Below, one piece after another: positions 16,580 through 26,049 of a stretch of 64,000 bases of DNA. Within the stretch, counting starts at the first letter, position 1; each line of letters starts with the position of its first letter. This DNA is from Lactococcus formosensis. Its GTDB lineage: Bacteria; Bacillota; Bacilli; Lactobacillales; Streptococcaceae. The translations under genes were made by a program, and so were the position numbers. Where the stretch lies: positions 1 through 64,000 of the forward strand of contig NZ_BOVP01000006.1 of the NCBI RefSeq assembly GCF_018403745.1, in the 5' to 3' direction. The notes beneath the pieces are model-generated. The model made no database searches. It saw only the letters and a list, made by a program, of their open reading frames with translations, and was not told where the DNA came from.

Positions 16580-17752
16580 ATGTTTATACTAAAAAAATTT
16601 GTAAGCAATATTAAAAATAAAATTCTGCTCTCCTTACTGTTCATCGGCTTAATCTTTCAGTTTGTTGCTTTTAAAACTGTAGGAACTCATCTTCCTCATG
16701 GTTTAGGATTAGAAAATACAACACAGGAAAATATCAAAGCCAGCGAAAAGAGTATCAAGGAACTCAAAAGTTTTAGTGAATCTGGAGATCCCCCAGAAAA
16801 CGCTGAAGAACTCTTAAAAGAATTCAATGACGAGTTAAAATTAGATAAGACAAAACTTCAAGCATTAGAAGAAAATAATTACAATGAATTCTGGCGTTTA
16901 GATAAACTTTATAATGAACAAAGAATTAAAAAGTTAGAGGAAGCACAAAAAAATGGTGAAGAGCTTCCTTTTGGTGGGGGATATGAGCATTTCAAGGCAA
17001 CCTCTAAATGGTACCACCAAGTCCTAGCCAGTGGGCAAGACTTTTCACAACTTCCGGGAATGAACCCATCCAGTATTGGCGCTGCCCTCTATATTTTGAT
17101 TGGCTTAGGAGGGCTTTATGGTCTAATCCTGCTGACTTTTATCTGTGGAGATGCCTTAGCGATGGAAATGCCTAATGGTTTGCGTTATTACCATTTGATG
17201 AAAAAGGATAAAAAAGTGCTTCATTTCCAACATCTGTTTATTCCTATTGGTTTTGTGCTACTGCTCATTCTTTCTACCCTACTGGTCTTTGCGCTCATCG
17301 CTGGACTCCAGTTTGGCATCGGATCTTGGAACTTCCCTAACTTTGTCGTTGGTGCGATTTATGATGTGTTTCAGGGCGAGGAGTTGCTCTGGCGTCTGCT
17401 CTATCTACTTCTGGCCATCCTATTTATTACAAGTTTAGGACAGCTCCTCTCACAGTTTATCAGAAAAGCTTATATTCCTTCAGCGGTTATCGCTTTACTG
17501 CTGGTCACTTATTCTATTATCCATACGCATGAAGCGATGAAAACAATCATTAAATGGATCCCTTTAACCTACTTAAACATTAACACTGTCTTGCAGTTTT
17601 CCAACGGTGAAAATTCTTGGCCAACTTCTGGGAACTTTCTCTTTGGAAGAGACTCCCTCTGGATTGGTGCTCTTGTACTGCTTTCTTGCAGTATTCTTTT
17701 CTATGGCATCAGCCATTTCTTATTCACAAAGTACATCTATAGAAAGGCCTAG
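16580..17752 (+). CDS. ABC transporter permease
   Basis: A 390-residue ABC-2 type permease. One N-terminal membrane helix (about 14-34) is followed by roughly 120 charged, Glu/Lys-rich residues probably outside the membrane and partly coiled coil, then five or so membrane helices (about 165-390). No family more precise than ABC-2 is evident. The ATPase gene follows 6 nt later. The upstream secreted-peptide gene at 16229 suggests a role in exporting, or protecting against, a peptide; this is only context. Confidence 0.75.
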   Translation: MFILKKFVSNIKNKILLSLLFIGLIFQFVAFKTVGTHLPHGLGLENTTQENIKASEKSIKELKSFSESGDPPENAEELLKEFNDELKLDKTKLQALEENNYNEFWRLDKLYNEQRIKKLEEAQKNGEELPFGGGYEHFKATSKWYHQVLASGQDFSQLPGMNPSSIGAALYILIGLGGLYGLILLTFICGDALAMEMPNGLRYYHLMKKDKKVLHFQHLFIPIGFVLLLILSTLLVFALIAGLQFGIGSWNFPNFVVGAIYDVFQGEELLWRLLYLLLAILFITSLGQLLSQFIRKAYIPSAVIALLLVTYSIIHTHEAMKTIIKWIPLTYLNINTVLQFSNGENSWPTSGNFLFGRDSLWIGALVLLSCSILFYGISHFLFTKYIYRKA

Positions 17753-17758
17753 TAACTT

Positions 17759-18391
17759 ATGAAACTTATAATAAACAATCTAACAACCTGTACGCTGAGT
17801 AACATATGTCTCACACTTGATAAACCAGGTCTTTATGGTATTATCGGTCGAAATGGCACAGGAAAATCTACGCTTTTCACGGCAATTAATAAGGAAATGA
17901 ACTACGAGGGAGATATTCAGATTTCTGATGGCTGGCATCAAGGTAGAGTTTCCTATGTTGCGACACTTGATATTTTTGAGCCTAATCTTCGAGCAATCGA
18001 TTATATTAAGGTTTTGACAAAAGCAGAGCTAAAAAACGCAGAAAAATACATGCCCATATTTTCTGCTTCACGCTTCTTTAAAAAACCAATCAAAAAGTAT
18101 TCTCTAGGAATGAAAGAAATACTGGCCTTCATTAACACTGTAAGCCTCGAAGCAGATCTTATCATTGTCGATGAGCTGATGAATGGACTTGATAATGCGA
18201 TGCGCGCCAAAGCCTTCCAAATCTTAAAAGAGCTTTCCAAAACAAAAATCATCCTACTTACTTCCCATATCTTAGAGGAGGTTGAAAAGCATTGCGACCA
18301 AGTCTATTTTCTTTCAAAATATGGTTTTGATGATGTCCTAAATTTTAGGGAGGCACAAAAATTAATCCAGGAAACCCGAGTATTCATGTAA
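17759..18391 (+). CDS. ABC transporter ATP-binding protein
   Basis: A 210-residue ATPase subunit. Walker A is GRNGTGKST near residue 35, the signature region is the divergent YSLGMKE (instead of LSGGQ) near 120, Walker B is LIIVDELMNGLD near 140, and the switch His is in LTSHILEE. The domain is compact, with little beyond the core. It pairs with the permease at 16580. Confidence 0.88.
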   Translation: MKLIINNLTTCTLSNICLTLDKPGLYGIIGRNGTGKSTLFTAINKEMNYEGDIQISDGWHQGRVSYVATLDIFEPNLRAIDYIKVLTKAELKNAEKYMPIFSASRFFKKPIKKYSLGMKEILAFINTVSLEADLIIVDELMNGLDNAMRAKAFQILKELSKTKIILLTSHILEEVEKHCDQVYFLSKYGFDDVLNFREAQKLIQETRVFM

Positions 18392-18452
18392 AAAAGACAT
18401 GAAACTATCCATTTAGAGCGGACTTTTCCCATCGTCTTTTCTTTTATATTTA

Positions 18453-18479
18453 TAAAAAAAGCCTCTCCGAAGAGAGACT
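18453..18479 (-). terminator. Terminator of the rplU-prp-rpmA operon
   Basis: The minus-strand stem GTCTCTC / GAGAGGC with a TTCG tetraloop is followed by seven Ts, 10 nt past the rpmA stop. Confidence 0.92.
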
Positions 18480-18488
18480 CGTTCACCA

Positions 18489-18773
18489 TTATTTAGCTAC
18501 TGCTGGGTAAACTGAAACGTGTTTTTTACCACGTTTCATTTCAAATTTAACGTGTCCTTCGATTTTAGCGAAGAGAGTGTCATCGCCACCACGACCAACG
18601 TTAGCACCTGGATGGATATGTGTACCACGTTGACGGAAAAGGATTGAACCGCCGCTTACAAGTTCACCGTCAGATACTTTAGCACCAAGACGTTTAGCTT
18701 GTGAGTCACGACCATTGGAAGTAGAACCCCCACCTTTTTTGTGGGCGAAGAGTTGCAGATTAAGTTCAAGCAT
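18489..18773 (-). CDS. rpmA: 50S ribosomal protein L27
   Basis: A 94-residue L27. It starts [16 protein letters not shown]: the Firmicute N-terminal extension that Prp removes after LQLFA, exposing the residues that reach the peptidyl-transferase centre. The core is typical ([26 protein letters not shown]). ATG 18773 lies within the end of prp (8-nt overlap) with SD GGAGGG; longer upstream starts are artefacts of open frame. Confidence 0.97.
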   Translation of the reverse strand: MLELNLQLFAHKKGGGSTSNGRDSQAKRLGAKVSDGELVSGGSILFRQRGTHIHPGANVGRGGDDTLFAKIEGHVKFEMKRGKKHVSVYPAVAK

Positions 18774-19110
18774 TATATTGCCCTCCATTTTCAATTTTAA
18801 GTGTAATGTATTGGCTGTAATTATTTGATACTTCTCGCATAGCATTTTCAAACGCTTGGAGAAGTGTTTGAGCCAATTCGCCTTGTCTTTCAGGAGTACT
18901 CAAAGGTATTTCAACATAAAGATAACCATCTTCCATGTTGGCAATAGGTTTAATCTTTGCCATTTCATAGAGATTATTTGCTGTTGTAATTGACAACACA
19001 CTCACAGCTGCACAGACCACATCATGGCCATATTCACCTGATTCAGCATGCCCAGAGATCTCATAGGAAACTATTTTATCTCGCTTTGTCCTGATAACCG
19101 CTTCAATCAT
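18766..19110 (-). CDS. prp: Ribosomal-processing cysteine protease Prp
   Basis: A 114-residue cysteine protease that trims the L27 N-terminus. The catalytic His21 and Cys33 are both present in [20 protein letters not shown]. It sits between rplU and rpmA, its usual place in Firmicutes. Confidence 0.95.
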   Translation of the reverse strand: MIEAVIRTKRDKIVSYEISGHAESGEYGHDVVCAAVSVLSITTANNLYEMAKIKPIANMEDGYLYVEIPLSTPERQGELAQTLLQAFENAMREVSNNYSQYITLKIENGGQYNA

Positions 19111-19113
19111 GCC

Positions 19114-19428
19114 TTAAGCGTTGATTGATTTGATGACAACCTTAGTGTAAGGTTGACGGTGACCTTGTTTACGGTGTGAGTGTTTTTTAGGTTTGTATTG
19201 GAAAGTAACAACTTTCTTTTGTTTACCATGTTTTTCAACTTCACCGACAACTGTTGCACCTGAAACGAGTGGAGCACCAACTTTAGTAGTAGCACCGCCG
19301 ACAAGAACAACTTCGTCAAAAGTTACAGTTTGACCAGCTTCAACGTTAAGTTTTTCAACGTAGATAACTTGTCCTTCTTCAACTTTGACTTGTTTACCAC
19401 CAGTTTTGATGATTGCGTAGTTTGACAT
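19114..19428 (-). CDS. rplU: 50S ribosomal protein L21
   Basis: A 104-residue L21, beginning [16 protein letters not shown] and ending with the [15 protein letters not shown] region. It is the first gene of rplU-prp-rpmA, with SD AAGGAGG. A long structured leader precedes it. Confidence 0.98.
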   Translation of the reverse strand: MSNYAIIKTGGKQVKVEEGQVIYVEKLNVEAGQTVTFDEVVLVGGATTKVGAPLVSGATVVGEVEKHGKQKKVVTFQYKPKKHSHRKQGHRQPYTKVVIKSINA

Positions 19429-19552
19429 TGTGATTCCTCCTTGTTAGATTTTGTGCCGTAAAACGGCTGTAAGACTCGCCTTGGACCGTGAGCTAATGCT
19501 ACTTAAACGGTACCTCGTGCGGTTGTACTTTATGGGAGACCACAAAGACAAC
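19429..19552 (-). promoter_or_regulatory. L21 leader RNA
   Basis: About 124 nt between the predicted transcription start and rplU, GC-richer than its surroundings and full of short complementary segments (GCCGTTTTACGGC is one hairpin). Its position and length fit the Firmicute L21 leader family (autogenous control by ribosomal protein). The match is by position and appearance; a covariance search was not possible. Confidence 0.7.
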
Positions 19553-19558
19553 TATATA

Positions 19559-19587
19559 AGTATAGCAGAAAATATTCTTCAATTCAA
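19559..19587 (-). promoter_or_regulatory. Promoter of rplU-prp-rpmA
   Basis: Minus-strand TTGAAT (19587-19582), 17-bp spacer, TATACT (19564-19559). Confidence 0.8.
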
Positions 19588-19679
19588 GTGGAATGCAAGG
19601 TTTTTTTTACTTCTATTTGTCATTTACTGTTAAGTTTGCATTCATCAGGTGTTTTTATAAATAATACAAGAAAAAGTTC

Positions 19680-20588
19680 TTATTTAGGAACCACCGTAGT
19701 CAAACCTTTGCGATATACCGTTATGTCCAATGGAAGCGGCGAGCTTTTATCCCCATCGATTCTTGAATAAGGAATGTCCTGTTTTTTGTTGGACTGAGCA
19801 CTTATTTCTAAGTGATTGGTGTCAAAATAAGTAATTTCCATAAAATCTTCGAGTTGGCCTTTGCGTAGTTTGTTGAGGTGAAATAATATTTTGAACAAAT
19901 TAATTTCCTTCAAAGAATACACTCGGATGAGACCATCGTCGACCTTAGCATCAAGGGATAAAGCCTGTCTTCCGCCAATCGTATCGGTCATCGTAATTAA
20001 TAATAATTTTGTTTTTAAGGCCTTTGTTTTTCCATCATATTTGAGTTCGATACGATAGCTTTTATTATGACGAATTACTTTATAAGCATCCTTCAAGTAA
20101 GCAAAAGGTCCAAATTTTTTCTTTTCCGAACTGCTCACGTTTTGAGCGATATCTGCCAAGATTCCCAATGTTAAGCTGGAAATCATATAGTCATCGTTCA
20201 CTTTGGCAATATCAAATTTTTGCAACTTCCCCTCATTGAGATTTTGCAAGGCAGCTTCTATATCCTGAGGAATATGAAGTGATTTTGACAAGTTATTGAC
20301 CATACCATTGGGAACAATACCTAAGATAGATTTACTTCCTCCCTCAAATACGCCACCACATACTTTATTGATCGTTCCATCTCCACCAAGTGCCACTACA
20401 AGATCTGTGTTTTCTTGACTTGCTTTTTTTGCTAAACGTACTGCATCTTCTGGGCTATCTGGATTGATATATTCCACATGAGAGGCTTTGTTTTCTTCTT
20501 TTCCAAAAAAATTTTTAATTGTATTTAATATTTCGTTTTCGTCATTTTTTCCTGATTTTTCATTATAAAATACTTTTACTTCTTTCAT
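19680..20588 (-). CDS. DagK-type lipid kinase
   Basis: A 302-residue soluble lipid kinase of the DAGK_cat family (DgkB/YegS-like). The nucleotide-binding motif VALGGDGTINKV lies near residue 67, VPNGMVNNLSKSL follows, and the C-terminal lobe carries DDGLIRVYSL. It likely phosphorylates diacylglycerol or a related lipid, returning it to phospholipid synthesis. It is distinct from DgkA at 12371. A monocistronic unit with SD GGGAGG. Confidence 0.88.
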   Translation of the reverse strand: MKEVKVFYNEKSGKNDENEILNTIKNFFGKEENKASHVEYINPDSPEDAVRLAKKASQENTDLVVALGGDGTINKVCGGVFEGGSKSILGIVPNGMVNNLSKSLHIPQDIEAALQNLNEGKLQKFDIAKVNDDYMISSLTLGILADIAQNVSSSEKKKFGPFAYLKDAYKVIRHNKSYRIELKYDGKTKALKTKLLLITMTDTIGGRQALSLDAKVDDGLIRVYSLKEINLFKILFHLNKLRKGQLEDFMEITYFDTNHLEISAQSNKKQDIPYSRIDGDKSSPLPLDITVYRKGLTTVVPK

Positions 20589-20678
20589 TTTGACCTCCCT
20601 ATCGTCTTTATTTTACCATAGCTTTTACTTAAGGTAAAAAAAACCTGCTCTGCTTTTAGTATATGAAAAAACCACAGC

Positions 20679-21857
20679 TTATTTTTCTGTGATTTTTTCT
20701 ACGTCTTTTACGATATCAACTTGATAAACGACACGTGGATTAAACAATATCCTCACTAATGTATTAATCAAGAGCATAATCCATGCAAAGGATAGGCTAA
20801 AGGAAAGAATTTCAAATGCAGTTAAGTTTAAATAATAGAGTGGATGCCATAAAAAGTAACCAAAAACAATCAGACTCGCTAAACCATAAGAAATACGGTA
20901 CATGTTTTTATCTAAGTCTGGTAAAAACCAACGAATTCCCAAGATAGACAGACTCATAAATAGGACTATGAGCTGGGCTGCCACATCATGCATAATATGC
21001 GCTAAACCATCCCCATTATTAGGGATTAAACCGACTAAAGCAATAGAAACAGCACACAAAGTTAATAAGATTTGCAAAATCATAAATCGTATACGGTGCC
21101 CTAACTTCTCGCGTATTGATACAAATATATAATCAAACAAAGCAATCATCAAGGCAGCTGAAACAACCAAGGTCATATTAAATTGCAAGCTTGTGTTAGA
21201 TTCACTCGTTCCCAAAAGACTAAAATTCTTTTGCCACCAATATTGATTATTATTGGCAGCCATACTTGCCACAAGTCCGCCAACAGAAACCAAAATAAGC
21301 ATATTGATCATCATTTGGATAGAAAATGTGTCTACGGCAAAGATCAAAAGATAATTTAAAATTCCAGAGAAGATGGCAAAAATCATCATTGACGTAAAAA
21401 CATCAAAACTCAACCCATAAAAGAGTTGGTTTAAAAACCAAAATAAGGCAACCAAACCTAAAGTCACAATAATAAAAACAGAAAGAATAACGGAGGGGAA
21501 AGTTCGCCAGTACACGCGCGGCACCATAGTATGATAAAGCTCTTTTCGCTTTTTAATAAATGCAATGATGAAAGATGTCAACGCGACTGCATTAGCAATA
21601 ACTAGAACTCCAGTTGAAATTGATGCCGTACCTGATAGTCTAATCTGAGTCAGTCCCATAACTTGACTGGCAACAAAAAAGAGAAATGTGCTGAGCGCTG
21701 TGGGTATCAGAAAGACCCGCGCGGCATCTTCTCTCTTATTGGGTGTTTTAGCACGAATAGTAAAACTATTTTTATTATTTTCAACAACTTCGATTTCTTT
21801 TTCACCTGACAACTCCAGCTGGTCGTACAGTTCCTCAGGGAGTAATATTTTTTTCAT
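20679..21857 (-). CDS. DUF998-type membrane protein, paralogue A
   Basis: A 392-residue protein with an N-terminal soluble segment of about 50 residues (ILLPEELYDQLELSGEKEIEV) and about ten membrane helices. It ends in a cytoplasmic tail with YQVDIVKDVEKI. A shared WWQKNFSLLGTSES motif and the LNLTAFEILSFSLSFAW region are repeated in a second gene at 50214, with the same layout and length. The membrane part resembles DUF998 proteins, whose function is unknown. It follows the DUF1934 gene by 1 nt and is probably co-transcribed. Confidence 0.7.
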   Translation of the reverse strand: MKKILLPEELYDQLELSGEKEIEVVENNKNSFTIRAKTPNKREDAARVFLIPTALSTFLFFVASQVMGLTQIRLSGTASISTGVLVIANAVALTSFIIAFIKKRKELYHTMVPRVYWRTFPSVILSVFIIVTLGLVALFWFLNQLFYGLSFDVFTSMMIFAIFSGILNYLLIFAVDTFSIQMMINMLILVSVGGLVASMAANNNQYWWQKNFSLLGTSESNTSLQFNMTLVVSAALMIALFDYIFVSIREKLGHRIRFMILQILLTLCAVSIALVGLIPNNGDGLAHIMHDVAAQLIVLFMSLSILGIRWFLPDLDKNMYRISYGLASLIVFGYFLWHPLYYLNLTAFEILSFSLSFAWIMLLINTLVRILFNPRVVYQVDIVKDVEKITEK

Positions 21858-21858
21858 T

Positions 21859-22236
21859 TCAACTTATTTTCCAATCAATTCTCATCCGATATTCTCCGAT
21901 AGGGATTGTATTTTGAGCTAAACGGTATTTCAACTTCACATGTTTTAGCTCTTCATTCATATGAAAATCATCAGTTAAAATCTCTAAAGGACCCAATCCT
22001 TCATAAACTGTGTGTGTTGAAAGCTCTTTATGAAAGCGCATAGTAACTGGTTTATCAGCATAACGTGTCATACTTAATTCTGTTTCATCAAACTTTATTA
22101 AGACTTTTTCTTCTTCAGCATTTTTGTAATATAATGCAATTTTATTCCCTAACTTTTTCACATCCCCTTCAAAAGTTTCACGAATAAATTCTTCTTGTCC
22201 ATCAATAACAATACGGTTCCGAATAGTAATTTCCAT
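21859..22236 (-). CDS. DUF1934 beta-barrel protein
   Basis: With ATG 22236, a 125-residue protein starting MEITIRNRI. It is strand-rich and fits the DUF1934 (YwiB-like, calycin-type) family; function unknown. The upstream in-frame extension to 22320 lacks an SD and covers a likely promoter (TTGACA near 22290). It is divergent from the HD-domain gene. Confidence 0.78.
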   Translation of the reverse strand: MEITIRNRIVIDGQEEFIRETFEGDVKKLGNKIALYYKNAEEEKVLIKFDETELSMTRYADKPVTMRFHKELSTHTVYEGLGPLEILTDDFHMNEELKHVKLKYRLAQNTIPIGEYRMRIDWKIS

Positions 22237-22320
22237 AACTGTTATTTTACTATAACTTGCCTTATTAGTAAAATGGCAATTTATGTCAATTTCGGTTATA
22301 ATTGTATTACAGTAATGCAA

Positions 22321-22436
22321 GAGTTTTCATTAAATAAGAGTCTCATTTGGTGACTCTTCATCGAAAAACTTATCTTGAAACTAAAACACATTCAGTCACA
22401 TCAAGATAATTGCATGCAAAATACAAAGGAGGTTGT
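22321..22436 (+). promoter_or_regulatory. Leader of the HD-domain gene with two hairpins
   Basis: Two perfect inverted repeats lie in the 5' region: AAGAGTC / GACTCTT (22336-22358) and TTATCTTGA / TCAAGATAA (22370-22409). SD AAAGGAGG follows at about 22424. Neither hairpin has a T run. They could be RNA hairpins or a regulator site. Confidence 0.45.
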
Positions 22437-23735
22437 ATGGCACAGCTCGAAAAAGTTTTTCGTGATCCCGTCCATGATTATATTCATGTCGAAAACCAAA
22501 CGATTTATGATTTAATCAACACTGCGGAATTCCAACGCCTACGTCGTATAAAACAACTGGGAACTTCCTCTTATACTTTTCATGGAGCCGAACATAGTCG
22601 TTTCTCACATTGTATGGGTGTTTATCATATCGCTAAGACAATCACTGAATGGTTCACTAAACGTTATCCTGAAACTTGGAATCCAGAAGAAAATTTAGTT
22701 ACACAGTGCGCGGCTTTATTACATGATGTTGGCCATGGCGCTTATTCTCATACATTTGAAGGCCTCTTTGGTACAGATCACGAAGCTATAACACGTGAGA
22801 TTATTACCTCACCAACTACTGAAATCAATGCGGTTTTACGCAAAGTAAGTTCCGACTTTCCAGAGCAAGTCGCTTCTGTTATTTCCCATGACTATCCTAA
22901 TCCACAAGTGGTGCAACTTATTTCCAGTCAAATTGATGCGGATCGGATGGATTATCTCTTAAGAGATGCTTACTATACTGGGGCAGTTTATGGACAGTTT
23001 GATTTGACGCGTATTCTCCGTGTAATTGCACCTCATGAAGACGGCATTGTCTTCAGAATCTCTGGGATGCATGCCGTGGAGGATTACATCGTGAGCCGTT
23101 ATCAAATGTACATGCAAGTTTACTTTCACCCAGCCAGTCGCTCCATGGAAGTCATTCTCCAAAACTTGCTTAAACGTGCTAAATATTTATACCAATTTAA
23201 CCATAGTTACTTTGCGCGAACAAGTCCGTGTCTAGTTCCTTTTTTTGAGAATAAACAAACCTTGCAAGACTATCTTGCCTTAGATGACGGTGTGATGAAT
23301 ACCTATTTTCAAACATGGATGGCTAACGAAGATGATATTTTGTCTAAGCTTGCTCAGATGTATATCAACCGTCACCTCTTAAAATCCTTGGAGTACAATC
23401 AAGGACAAGAAAAACAGCTGGATCTTTTTAACTCTGATGCTTCGCTTTTGGATAAGCTGCGCAATCTCGTTGAGAAAGCTGGATTTGACCCTCAATACTT
23501 TACGGGAACCAACAGTAACTTCGATCTGCCTTATGACTTTTATCGTCCCAGTTCAAATAAACCACGAACACAGATTGAAATTTTACAAAAAGATGGCAGT
23601 CTCATTGAGCTCTCCGAGGTTTCTCCTATTGTGGCAAGCCTAGCGGGTACCATTCACGGAAACAGCCGCTTCTACTTCCCAAAAATCATGTTGGAGAATC
23701 CTGAATTCATCACCTTTATGCAAACCAACCTTTAA
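22437..23735 (+). CDS. HD-domain phosphohydrolase (YwfO-like)
   Basis: A 432-residue dNTPase/phosphohydrolase-like protein with the HD metal site: HSRFSHCMGVYH and LLHDVGHGAYSH, then DADRMDYLLRDAY. It resembles B. subtilis YwfO and the wider SAMHD1/dGTPase-like group. Likely hydrolyses nucleotides; the substrate is unknown. ATG 22437 is chosen because SD AAAGGAGG lies 5 nt before it. The HAD gene follows 21 nt later. Confidence 0.88.
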   Translation: MAQLEKVFRDPVHDYIHVENQTIYDLINTAEFQRLRRIKQLGTSSYTFHGAEHSRFSHCMGVYHIAKTITEWFTKRYPETWNPEENLVTQCAALLHDVGHGAYSHTFEGLFGTDHEAITREIITSPTTEINAVLRKVSSDFPEQVASVISHDYPNPQVVQLISSQIDADRMDYLLRDAYYTGAVYGQFDLTRILRVIAPHEDGIVFRISGMHAVEDYIVSRYQMYMQVYFHPASRSMEVILQNLLKRAKYLYQFNHSYFARTSPCLVPFFENKQTLQDYLALDDGVMNTYFQTWMANEDDILSKLAQMYINRHLLKSLEYNQGQEKQLDLFNSDASLLDKLRNLVEKAGFDPQYFTGTNSNFDLPYDFYRPSSNKPRTQIEILQKDGSLIELSEVSPIVASLAGTIHGNSRFYFPKIMLENPEFITFMQTNL

Positions 23736-23756
23736 TTAGAAAAGAGAAAAAATAAA

Positions 23757-24569
23757 ATGATTAAACTTATTGCTATTGATATCGACGGTACATTATTGGA
23801 CCCAGAACGCAAAATCACGCCTGAAGTTAAGCAGGCAATTGCAGAGGCCAAAGCTGCTGGGGTAAAAGTTGTCATTACAACAGGACGTCCACTCATGGGT
23901 GTTCACGATATTCTGGAAGAACTTGAATTGACGGATTACAGTGATTATGTTATTACTTATAACGGTGCTTTAGTACAACGTGCGACTGGTGAAGAGTTTA
24001 TCATGGAAACCCTAGAGGCAGAAGATGTTCTTGATATTGATGCTGCCGCTCGTAAAATCGGTGTACATATGCACGCCATTACTAAAAAAGGAATATACAC
24101 AAGTAACCGTGACATCGGCAAATACACTATTCACGAAGCTTCCTTGGTTAATATGCCCCTCTATTTCCGTCAGCCTGAGGAAATTGCAGCACTTGAAGTT
24201 GCAAAAGTAATGATGATTGATGAACCTGAAATTTTAGACAATGCTATCGCCTACTTGCCTTTTGAATTTTTCGAGCGTTATAACATGGTCAAATCAACTC
24301 CATTTTATCTTGAATTTATGAATAAAAAAGCCAGCAAAGGAAATGCTGTACTGCACTTAGCTAAAAAACTCTTCCTAGATGTGGACGAGTTAATGGCTAT
24401 TGGTGACCAGGAAAATGACCGTTCTATGCTAGAAGCTGTTGGAAACCCAGTTGTCATGGGCAATGGTAAAGAAGATTTGAAGAAAATTGCCAAATATGTC
24501 ACAAAATCTAATGCTGAATCTGGTGTCGCGCATGCCATTAACGAATGGGTTTTGAAAGATTATGAATAA
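23757..24569 (+). CDS. Cof-type HAD-IIB phosphatase
   Basis: A 270-residue sugar-phosphatase-like HAD protein close to YidA. HAD motif I is DIDGTLLD (9-16), motif II VITTGRP, a Lys lies in NKKASKGNAV, and motif IV is GDQENDRSML. Substrate unknown; family members act on sugar phosphates and cofactor phosphates. The next gene overlaps its end by 8 nt. Confidence 0.92.
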   Translation: MIKLIAIDIDGTLLDPERKITPEVKQAIAEAKAAGVKVVITTGRPLMGVHDILEELELTDYSDYVITYNGALVQRATGEEFIMETLEAEDVLDIDAAARKIGVHMHAITKKGIYTSNRDIGKYTIHEASLVNMPLYFRQPEEIAALEVAKVMMIDEPEILDNAIAYLPFEFFERYNMVKSTPFYLEFMNKKASKGNAVLHLAKKLFLDVDELMAIGDQENDRSMLEAVGNPVVMGNGKEDLKKIAKYVTKSNAESGVAHAINEWVLKDYE

Positions 24570-24930
24570 ACTTGCTGAAGAAATCTTTGGTCAGAATATT
24601 CACTTTTGGTATGACGGACTTCCGATTTATAAAGATGGAACTTATGCAAAAGAACTCCAACTCTCTGACCAACTTAAAACTGTTCTTTTACTGGTAAAAG
24701 ATGATTTCTATAAAAAAGAAGCCACTGAATATTTCTGGTATATATATAGTAATGAACAGACACAGGATGCTCTGCATGAAAAAGTACGTCCAAATATTAT
24801 GATTCGGTATCAGTCTGGGGAATTCTTTGTACGAATGAATATTTCCGATGCAGATTTTGCCTTATCTTTGGGGCACGTGCTTGATTTTGAAACAGAACTC
24901 AGGGAACAATTAGAAAAAGCAATCGTTTAA
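24562..24930 (+). CDS. Hypothetical protein
   Basis: A 122-residue acidic soluble protein (begins MNKLAEEIFGQNIHFWYDG, ends ETELREQLEKAIV). I do not recognise the family. It is translationally coupled to the HAD phosphatase by an 8-nt overlap. Its stop codon sits in the centre of the palindrome at 24907-24950. Confidence 0.75.
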   Translation: MNKLAEEIFGQNIHFWYDGLPIYKDGTYAKELQLSDQLKTVLLLVKDDFYKKEATEYFWYIYSNEQTQDALHEKVRPNIMIRYQSGEFFVRMNISDADFALSLGHVLDFETELREQLEKAIV

Positions 24931-24950
24931 ACGATTGCTTTTTCTAATTG
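24907..24950. terminator. Perfect 44-bp palindrome acting as bidirectional terminator
   Basis: The two 22-nt halves are exact reverse complements with no spacer. The outer part is CAATTAG / CTAATTG, the inner AGCAATCG / CGATTGCT flanked by A and T runs. It holds the last codons and stop of the gene at 24562 and touches the trhO stop at 24951. Confidence 0.9.
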
Positions 24951-25964
24951 TTAGCTTCTTCCTTTTGTGAAGAATGTTGGATCCGCTGCACGCTCTGCGA
25001 TTAAAGCATTGATTTCTTCATCAGATAAGCTGAGTTCTTCCACACAGCTTTGTGAACAACAACCTTCAAAGCGCTCGGCACAATTTTCACATTGGATAAA
25101 TAAACGATGACAAGCTTTATTTTTACAGTTCGTATGCATATCACAAGCTTCGCCACATTGTGGACATGTTGAGAGAACGTCATCCGTAATACGCTCTCCC
25201 ATTCGTTCATCAAATACAAAGTTTTTACCAATAAATTCAATAGGTAAATCTTGCTCTTTGGCTTTACGTGCGTATTCAATAATTCCACCTTCCACGTGGT
25301 AAACATTTTCAAAACCTTCGTGCTTCATAAAAGCACTGGCTTTTTCACAACGAATTCCACCTGTACAGTACATGACAATATTTTTATCTTTATCGTCTTT
25401 AAGCATATCTGCAGCCATTGGTAGCTGTTCACGGAAAGTTGCAGATGGTACTTCTAAGGCATCCTTGAAATGTCCAACTTCATATTCGTAGTGGTTACGC
25501 ATATCAACAAAGATAGTGTCTTCTTTGCCAAGCATTTCGTTCACTTCTTCAGCTTTTAAGTACTGCCCAACATCTGAAGGGTCAAACGTTGGATCATCAA
25601 TACCATCTGCAACAATTTTGTTACGGACTTTCATGCGTAAGACCCAGAAAGATTTACCATCATCTTTAATTGCATAATTTAGACGAAGTCCATCCAATTC
25701 TGGCGCTGTTTGGTAAAGTGTCGTTTTAAATTTTTCTAAATTAGGAGTAGGTACACTGATTTGTGCGTTAATTCCTTCTTTCGCAATATAAACACGGCCA
25801 AAAACTTTTAAATCCTCGAATTTCATGTAGAGATTATCACGAAATTCTTGAGGATCAGCAATATTAAAATATTTATAAAAAGAAATTGTTGTACGGGGCT
25901 CTGTTTCAGCCTCTAAGCGTTCTTTTAATTCTTTATTTGAAATTTTATTGTGTAAGATAGTCAT
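24951..25964 (-). CDS. trhO: tRNA uridine(34) hydroxylase TrhO
   Basis: A 337-residue rhodanese-domain protein of the UPF0176/TrhO family, which makes 5-hydroxyuridine at tRNA position 34 using oxygen. The rhodanese Cys is in [13 protein letters not shown] near residue 200. A C-terminal cysteine-rich part (CPQC, CDMHTNC, CENC) likely binds zinc. Length is normal. Confidence 0.93.
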   Translation of the reverse strand: MTILHNKISNKELKERLEAETEPRTTISFYKYFNIADPQEFRDNLYMKFEDLKVFGRVYIAKEGINAQISVPTPNLEKFKTTLYQTAPELDGLRLNYAIKDDGKSFWVLRMKVRNKIVADGIDDPTFDPSDVGQYLKAEEVNEMLGKEDTIFVDMRNHYEYEVGHFKDALEVPSATFREQLPMAADMLKDDKDKNIVMYCTGGIRCEKASAFMKHEGFENVYHVEGGIIEYARKAKEQDLPIEFIGKNFVFDERMGERITDDVLSTCPQCGEACDMHTNCKNKACHRLFIQCENCAERFEGCCSQSCVEELSLSDEEINALIAERAADPTFFTKGRS

Positions 25965-26049
25965 GCTTCTATGGTAGCACAGCTTTATATTTTTCTTAAG
26001 AAATGCGCTTGTGTTTTATTGCACAAAGCTCAATACAAAAAAAACACAA

